Assembly: GCF_910592395.1 (NCBI RefSeq)
Contig: NC_088318.1
Coordinates: 9,922,349-9,986,348, forward strand
DNA length: 64,000 nucleotides
From: Lineus longissimus
Taxonomy: Eukaryota > Nemertea > Pilidiophora > Heteronemertea > Lineidae
Direction: 5' to 3'
Shown: positions 57,231-64,000 of the stretch, one piece after another
Layout of the letters: every line of letters begins with the position of its first letter
How positions within the stretch are numbered: position 1 is the first letter of the stretch
The notes under the pieces: generated by a model
What the model saw: the letters and a program-made list of their open reading frames with translations, nothing else
Databases searched by the model: none
Told to the model about the DNA's origin: nothing
Program-made: the position numbers and the translations under genes

Positions 57231-57395
57231 ATGATTATTTGTAGGAATATGACAAGTTCTATTCAGAAGATCCACACATTGATGTCCAAGCTTTCATGCC
57301 TGAGAATAGTCCATCAGACGCTCGACACACAATGCAGGAGATATTCTGATGTCCACACCGTGAAAAAGACGAAGTTGAGATCAACAAGACCGCAG
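57231..57395 (+). CDS. MTG2: MTG2 exon 1 (mitochondrial leader)
   Basis: Arg/Lys/Ser-rich, ends in STRPQ before donor GTACAT. Identified by phase-0 joining to exon 2 and by presequence composition, not by conserved sequence. Confidence 0.72.
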
Positions 57396-60300
57396 GTACA
57401 TGGGAGTTATATAGAAATTGAAAACTGATGGATCCAGATTCTAATGACCAAATGAGTGCCATTTCCAATGGAAAACTTTCAGAGGGAAAGTTGGGGAAGG
57501 GCCACTTTTAGTTTTTACATTATTTTGAAATCTTCAACCAGTAAAAAAGCTGATAAATTCATTGGGACAGAATGCTAAACCTCCCCTCAGATGCCTGGAA
57601 ATGGCACCTCCGGGCATCTAATTTTCAAAAGTTTTTGGGGGAGGGTCCCCACACGCCCCTGCTCCATAGCGTGCATGCGGCACGCGCTGCCAACAACGTC
57701 GGCGGCCGTCGGTAACATACCATTCAAAAAATTTTCTGGCTGTGCCACTCTCATGCCTGCATGTCATACCGACTTTGGTTTGACCTATATATTTTACATG
57801 TAGCATGTTTCTAAACCAAGATGAATTCCTAACCACAAAATATCCATACGGTGAGTACAATGGCCCTTGGCCGTTTCATTCATGCTAAAATGCATTTCGA
57901 AAATCACAATTTGTCAGAGAAGGCACTGGAGCAGAATGGGTAAAGGGCCACAGCAATGTTCTGTAAGGGCAAGATAATGAAGGCAGTGCCTGCCATGAGA
58001 AAAATCCACGGGCACCATCAGTCACTCCCGCAACCTTTTCCACGGGCACTATTTTTTGCACTACCGCCAGCTGTCCAGCGGGCGGGCCATGCCAGTAAAC
58101 GGGCGCGATCACGCCCACGCCCGTGATCACGCCTGCGCCCACAAACTACTGCCAGGAAACGGGCACGATCACGCCTGCGCCCGCATGAAACACCTGTAAA
58201 CAATTCCAGAGTAAAAAAATTTCTGGGCAAGTCGCAGAACTAAGTCATGCTGCCCGTCGGGCATGGCAATTTATTACATTATGAACAAGGAATTTAGACA
58301 AAAAACTATTTTATCAGGCCGTGACAACAGAACAATGAACGAAATCGAAATGAAATGCTGCCGTTGCCAGGCGCATGACAAAACATGTGCTTAGTACCGC
58401 GCACTGCAGCAACTGCCAACTATAGCGCAGTGTACAGGCTGGCGTGTACCCAGCGCTAAACGGCATAATTACCGCGTTGAGTGAGACTCTAGATTTCCGA
58501 GAAATGGAACTCTGGATACCGGGAAATGGAGCACGATCGTGCCGGGAATCGGCGGGCATTATCGCGCCGGTGTTTTTTATGACGGGCGGCACGCGCCCCT
58601 CAAGTGTCCGGCGGGCGTTATGGACAGCGCTCGTGCGGAGTAGTTTACAGGCGTTTGCAGGCGCGGGGGTGATCGCGCCCGTTTCCTGGTATGGACTGTG
58701 AAGGCATCACAGCATAGTAGGAGGGCCTCGATGGCAATTGCCGTCAATGCCGTCGATAAATACGACCCCTGTACAATCGATCAATATCTCAGTGAATTTC
58801 TTTCCAGACCAAGTATTTTCATGATTATCGCCAAGTGACAGTGGTAGGAGGAAGCGGAGGGAATGGGTGTGTGTCGTTCCATACAGCGTTTGCACTGGAA
58901 TGGGGCGGCCCAGATGGAGGCGATGGTGGAAATGGAGGTCATGTCATTTTTTTAGGTAGGTTTGTGAAAATTGAAGATACATGTATGACTTTCCCATTAA
59001 CCCTTCAAGGACTGATAGATTATATATAAATTAATGCACGCCCGCGGACTGATAGATTTTTAAAAAATTCAAAACAGAGGTAAAGCTTTTTTTCAAAGCT
59101 GATTTTGAAGGAGAAGCATTAGACCAGAGCAATGGCTTTGGTCAAGTGCAATTTTATTTAGCATTTTCCCTGCTCTTTCAGAAAATACAGTGCCTGTCAG
59201 GAGTAATATCCATGGGAGCTATCAGTCACTCCCGTGGGGTGCTTTACAGGAGCTATTTAAAGATAGAAAAAAAAAAGAAGATAAAGATAGTAATAGTAAT
59301 AGTAGACACTGTATCCAAAAGAATTTCAAAGAAATTATAACAGAAGGGCCCCCTCTCAACCTTCTTACCTGGCCCATGTACGGTGGCCATGTAGCAGTCC
59401 AAACCGATAGACAACTCCAAAACATTGTCAGAACACCAACAAAAACCTAATCCATTGTGCCACTATCTTCATATATATTTCCTTAAAAACATCCTCTAGA
59501 ATCAGTTTTGACGCCATTTTGGCAAAAACAATTGGAAATTCAGAGTACTTAGGGCTAAATTAGCAGTAATCAAGTGATTGAACTCGCTCTGACCAAATGA
59601 GAAAAAGTGTTACCTACATTATGAAATTTATTTTATTGGAAATCAAGCCAGAAAGAAAGCCATACATTTGCACAAAGATTTGTCTTGAGCGGAGCATTGA
59701 AACTTGATCTACATCAACTGAACTTTGTTGTATTTCTTCTCACAGCTGATTCAAATTCGAAGGACTTGGGGTCAGTGGAGTCAAATCTACGAGGTGACGC
59801 TGGTGATGTTGGGAGAGGTAAAAACTGCCATGGAAAGAATGCTGAACATACTTATGTGAAAGTGAGTTCCTTTGTTTTCTTTATCTTCAGTTGTTGGGAC
59901 GACGGTCTGAGTCAAGTGAGTGGACAAGGCTAAGTCTGGGTGGTGTACATTGGTTAGGTTTTGCCGTTTTTAGCTCACGTCTTGTCCGTCGTCCATCGTC
60001 TGTCGCGTAATATACAGGTTTTTGATTTGACCTACCTTTAAAGATCACAGAGGTCAAACTCTAAATTTCAGCAAAGGTGGCACGTTTCGTCATTAATTGT
60101 CCTAGACTCTTTAGATTCGATATGTAGACACGTATTGCGCATTTGTACATATTATCAAAAACTCAGGCCACCATTGTTTTCAGTCGGAACTTTGACGGTG
60201 TCTGTGAGTTCCCCTCAGAACACAGCCATTTCGCAACTGATCTTGACGAAATTTGGGGGGTTGTTTCCTGAGGGTTGTGGGGTGTGTGCATTTAAAATTC

Positions 60301-62138
60301 AGCATTGGGGGTGCTTTGTGGGGGGTGCAGTGGCCCTTTTTCTGCAAAACAAGGGGGGTGAAAAATAATCAAAAATCGTTTAAAAATCAACGATCGCAAA
60401 ATTACAAAATCTGTTCCCAAGGAATGGTGGGGAAGGTAGTAAGCTTTATTGTGGTCAATTTTCAGACGATTTGAAGCAAAACTCAGGGAGGAGATAGATT
60501 TTTGAGGGCCAACTTTCGATGTTTTTTTTTGCGAAAATCAGCAACAGCGAGTGTCCTCATCTCCAGGTGACCCACATACATCGCATCAATACTCTAAAGT
60601 ATAGATTGTAATCACCTGGGGATAGCCTGCGGCATCGCCGATGGAAGTGTCAGTAAAACTAGCCTCACTTTAGCGAAATTACACCGTGCCAACTATAAAT
60701 ATCATCGGTTTTATGTCAGGTAGATTATTTTGGAATAGATGAGATCGTCTGACATTATAATATCCATGTATTTATTTCATAATCAACGGGAGAAGTTGGC
60801 ACTCGTATCGGTGTAGCGCGATTGGCTGGCCGCCATTGGAGCAACTGCATAGTTGTGAGCGCGGGAAATTTTAATTCAACCTTGGTATATACTCGGGATT
60901 GGTCATGCCGATTTACCGGCGCCCGGCGGCGGCTGATATCGATCCCCGTGTGGTGTCTGTGAGTTCCTCGCAGGACTCGGGCATTCCACAACTGATTTTG
61001 ACGAAATTTAGATTTAAATTTAAATTTAGACACCAGTCAATGCTGAAGGACATAAGGGACCATTCAGGCATAACATACGCAATGATGGGACGGGGAAGAC
61101 ATCTGCTCACAAGTGTATATGTGTATACCACATCTTCACAACCTTCCCTCCCCCTCCAAAGTCAAGCTACAACCAACCTGCAGCGACGACCATTTTAAGC
61201 GTACTAGCTTGTTCTCAATGTCGGTCATATAACAAGACACCTTCACTGTGTGATCTTCAAATGTGCATCATTGATTGATATGATCAAGCTTAACATAGTG
61301 CTTATAACATTTTGACCTTGACCTGGTTAAACTCTAAAATGTCGCTGAAGAGGTGGTACGTTTCACTAACTATTTTTCACAGATTCTTCAAATTTTATAT
61401 GCAGACACATATCGGGCATCTGTACAAGTTGACCCAATTAAGGTCAATTTTGACCTAATTTTGACCTATTTATCAAGTTCACAGAGGGTAAACTCTAAAT
61501 AGCCATTGATAGTGCCACATTTTGTCATAAAGGTAAATTTAACCTCCATGTCTACCACTGAATCATTCCCAGGTGAGCACAATGTTGCCAGGACATTTCA
61601 CTCATTGTTTCGGGACTCCGTCTTTGCCGTAAATCACTCTTTACATTTTTACATACCAAATTTCTTCCAGTGATAAACACAAGGCTATTTGTCAGGATGC
61701 GAACCCTACCTTGGAAGAGCCAACCTACTTTGCTCTAGAACTTTATAGAGGGTTCCTATAGGGCCACCCTACCTCAAATTGCTGGCCACCCTACCTTGTG
61801 TTGCACACTGGTAAAATGTCATGCAAATCAAGGGTATCACCCTACCTTGAGAAAACCCTGTGGAGAACACTGATAGAACTGTAATTTACTTCATCAACAC
61901 AAATGTCAAATTTCAGGTCCCTATCGGTACAATTGTGAAAGATGAAGAAAACAGATTTCAGGTGGATCTGAGCCAAGAGCAGCAGATGTATGTTGCTGCC
62001 AGAGGTGGCGCAGGTGGGAAAGGCAACCACTATTTCCTGAGCAATCAGGAGCGTGCGCCTGTTATAGCAGAAAAAGGAGCCAAGGGCGAGAACCGAAAAC
62101 TTCAGCTGGAGCTGCGGGTAATGGCACATGCAAGTTTG
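57231..62138 (+). CDS. MTG2: Mitochondrial Obg-type GTPase MTG2/GTPBP5, 5' part (exons 1-4)
   Basis: Exons 57231-57395, 58808-58955, 59746-59861 and 61917-62138, all GT-AG and in phase. Exon 1 is a basic leader with no acidic residue for over 30 residues ([20 protein letters not shown]), fitting a mitochondrial presequence. Exons 2-4 are the Gly-rich Obg domain: [56 protein letters not shown] and [10 protein letters not shown]. In the family the P-loop (GFPNAGKSS) follows at once, so the G domain begins in the next exon beyond the window. MTG2 acts in assembly of the large mitoribosomal subunit. Start may be 57231 or 57249 (both ATG in frame; a TTATTTGTAG acceptor-like site lies between). GTPBP10 is less likely because of the [18 protein letters not shown] signature. 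Confidence 0.9.
57600..57885 (-). repeat. R1-like repeat end
   Basis: Reading leftward from 57885, TGAAACGGCCAAGGGCCATT then GTACTCACC match the R1 left end. The interior is unrelated or strongly diverged and GC-richer. It lies in MTG2 intron 1. Confidence 0.45.
58152..58689. mobile_element. GC-rich MITE with about 48-bp inverted ends
   Basis: CCAGGAAACGGGCACGATCACG at the left pairs with GTGATCGCGCCCGTTTCCTGG at the right through about 48 bp to CCTGTAAAC. A partial extra copy of the end lies at 58090-58140. GC content is far above its surroundings. Located in MTG2 intron 1, ending about 120 bp before exon 2. Superfamily unknown. Confidence 0.7.
58808..58955 (+). CDS. MTG2: MTG2 exon 2 (Obg domain start)
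   Basis: Acceptor TTTCTTTCCAG, then [20 protein letters not shown] and [17 protein letters not shown], donor GTAGGT in phase 1. The Gly-rich signature is diagnostic of Obg. Confidence 0.92.
58997..59130 (+). repeat. Solo left end of a TTAA element
   Basis: TTAACCCTTCAAGGACTGATAG matches an end of the 33585-34696 element; GACTGATAGATTTTT recurs 45 bp on. The partner end was not found. Confidence 0.5.
59746..59861 (+). CDS. MTG2: MTG2 exon 3
   Basis: Acceptor CTTCTCACAG. Encodes [20 protein letters not shown] and then [15 protein letters not shown]; donor GTGAGT, phase 0. Aligns with the middle of the Obg domain (SKNCFGRSG-like segment). Confidence 0.9.
59972..61585 (-). repeat. Diverged R1-like repeat with large internal insertion
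   Basis: The left edge TAGCTCACGTCTTGTCCGTC and the monomer words (TTGATTTGACCTACC, ATCACAGAGGTCAAA, GGCACGTTTCG) match R1 in reverse, and the right edge CAGGTGAGCACAATG matches its other end. The middle (about 60130-61300) is unrelated. It contains an 80-bp direct duplication: GTGTCTGTGAGTTCC to TTGACGAAATTT at about 60199 and 60953. Confidence 0.5.
61917..62138 (+). CDS. MTG2: MTG2 exon 4 (Obg domain end)
   Basis: Acceptor AAATTTCAG. Encodes [18 protein letters not shown] to [11 protein letters not shown]; donor GTGAGT. The [19 protein letters not shown] segment is the conserved Obg core. Confidence 0.93.
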
Positions 62139-62562
62139 GTGAGTTTTCAATTTGTATCCGTCTAAAAATCTAAATTCGGTGACTGTGGGCAACCAGTTGT
62201 GATACACAAATAGTGCAGGTAAAATGCACTTACCAATACTGTGCTGCTGGCTAATTCCGACACTAACAGTAGAACAAAAGACGGTGTACAGAACAGTGTA
62301 CATCCGCCATACAAATTATAAGTCACTGAACGTGGACATAAACATAGTAAAATTGTGTTGATTGGCCAAAAGTTTAGTTGAGCAGTTTTAAGCTATGTTT
62401 GAGAATTCGGGGATCCCCAGCCAGGTAGTTTGTTATTAATACGCTATAGCATTATTTGTTTACGAAAAAGTTTTAAAGATGGCGGCTGTGAAACGATTTT
62501 CAACGAAATTCGGAGTGAGTTTTTAAAGTTCATTTTGACTGAAAATATGGCAATTCACCCTT

Positions 62563-62620
62563 CCTTTTTAGCTCACCTCTTAGCAGAGGTGAGCTTATCC
62601 CATACCGTGGCGTCCGTCGT

Positions 62621-62664
<44 letters not shown>

Positions 62665-63713
62665 CGTCGTCGTCCGTCGTCCGTTAGCAGGGCACGTTTC
62701 GTAACTGTTAGAGCTATTGAGTTGAAACTTGGTACACATGTACCCTTATGTAATGACACCTTGGAGACCAAGTTTCGGTCCGATTCGTTTCATGGTTTGG
62801 CCACCAGGGGGCCAAACGTTAAAAGTGAAAATATGCAATATCTCCCTTAATAGTAGTCGGGAAATTTTGAAAAAAATATGGTAGGTACTTCTAGCAAAGG
62901 TGCATCATATATCCTCCGGGTTTTTGATTTGACCTCCTTTTCAAGGTCACAGAGGTCAAATGGTGTAAATTGGCCATTGGGATGTAACGATGGCACGTTT
63001 CTAAACTGCAATGACTATTGATACCAAATTTGGTACAGATTTACCCCTTAGTCAGGTGATCTCAGGGACCGAAGTTTGGTCCAATATGATTCACCACTTG
63101 ACCACCAGGTGGCAAAATCCAAAAACCTTAAAAATGTGATTATTCCTTAACTTCTTGCCCGATTGCCACCAATTTGATATCATGGGTACATCTAACCACC
63201 ATACAGTATATGTCACACAGGTTTTTAATTTGACCTTCTTGTCAAGGTCACAGAGGTCAAATGGCGTAAATTCGCCGTCAGGCTGTAACTATGGCACGTT
63301 TCTTAACTGCAATGACTATTGATCACAAATTAAGTACACATGTACCCCTTGGTCAGGTGATCGCAGGTACCGAAGTTTGGTGCGATCTGATTTGCCGTTT
63401 GGCCTCCAGGGAGGGGGGCCAAATCCTAAATTCTTCAAAATGCCATTATTTCTAGTAATGACTTGCCCGATTGGCACCAATTTTATATCATAGGTACATG
63501 TAGTTCTAACAACCATTCAATGTGTCACCCGGGTCTTCTTTGATTTGACCTACTTTTCAAGGTCACATAGGTCGAATGTACTGTAAATTGGCCATTTTGG
63601 GGAAATTGTAATTGCTTGGACCTACATCAAACCTAACACTACATGACACAATACCATGCTCTTTATCCATCTTTCCTCCACATGAGGTGAGCACAATGGC
63701 CCTGGCCATTTCA
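62563..63713 (-). mobile_element. R1 repeat, copy C (reverse)
   Basis: The hairpin end (CCTTTTTAGCTCACCTCT) is at 62563 and the TGAAATGGCCAGGGCC end at 63713. Nearly identical to copies A and B over its length. The CGT run is interrupted. In MTG2 intron 4. Confidence 0.8.
62607..62691. repeat. (CGT)n microsatellite in R1 copy C
   Basis: CGTCGT run with CCGT interruptions; the Arg-rich and Asp-rich open frames over it are artefacts. Confidence 0.88.
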
Positions 63714-64000
63714 TCTAACTTAATTTCTCTGGACATCAGGCGACGTCGTTCCTGGTCGTCCTACTTCCCTGGCATTGTTTCTTTCGTAAAATTTGGTGTT
63801 TTTCTTCCTCACAAGCGGCGACAGAACCTCTCTCCTCAAAACTTTCTCTATGTGTGGCACTGTTTTCACTCAGCTTTCCGCGAAATCGGGAACTGACTGA
63901 TGGGCGTGTTTTCTAAAACTTTCTCTGACCATGACCTTGGTCTTGGTCAAACTCCTAGCAGACGCTCGAAACTAAATCGTCAGTACACTGTACAGGTACT
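63714..64000. other. MTG2 intron 4 continuing to window edge
   Basis: No exon with a P-loop motif found. A plus-strand open frame to 63896 has no domain. Confidence 0.5.

Noticed and set aside
63612-63896. Possible next MTG2 exon
   Set aside because: No P-loop (GFPNAGKSS-like) or other G motif, and the first part is R1 repeat.

Overview
The window is animal nuclear DNA: split genes with GT-AG introns, very large introns and dense, nested transposable elements. The mix (Ty3/Gypsy, PIF/Harbinger, TTAA-target elements, pogo-like MITEs, and a CR1/L2-type LINE tail) and the abundance of a repeat carrying GGCCCCCTGGTGGCC and AGGTCA half-sites fit a marine invertebrate. I cannot fix the phylum from sequence alone.

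Two host genes can be assembled. (1) A complete fatty acid 2-hydroxylase (FA2H), minus strand, seven coding exons from 54004 down to 30191. All splice phases agree and give 379 codons plus stop: a cytochrome b5 domain, then a membrane di-iron hydroxylase with all histidine clusters. (2) The 5' part of MTG2/GTPBP5 (mitochondrial Obg GTPase), plus strand, four exons 57231-62138, carrying a mitochondrial leader and the Obg domain. The GTPase domain must lie beyond 64000. The genes are head to head, about 3.2 kb apart.

Layout. 1-3000: a 1.39 kb TTAA-flanked element with a THAP ORF (second copy at 49696-51089) and a broken Harbinger transposase. 4130-16040: an old tandem array split by a Harbinger element (TTA duplication), itself split by a TTAA-type element and by a recent 8.9 kb Ty3/Gypsy element (GTGA duplication, near-identical LTRs). 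16-30 kb: AT-rich DNA, satellites, MITEs and the first full copy of the 1.1 kb 'R1' repeat. 30-54 kb: FA2H, whose introns hold most other elements. 52.1-56.8 kb: a 1.2 kb inverted repeat whose 2.25 kb loop contains FA2H exon 1. 57-64 kb: MTG2 with another R1 copy in reverse orientation.

No prokaryotic features, CRISPR, rRNA or convincing tRNA genes were seen. The most interesting structures are the inverted repeat around FA2H exon 1, the R1 monomer family with repeated nuclear-receptor-like half-sites, the fold-back family built of GGAAAATTCGTCCCC units, and the clustered motif GTGTCGGACAGGACA. Alignments were made by eye, so identities and some edges are approximate.
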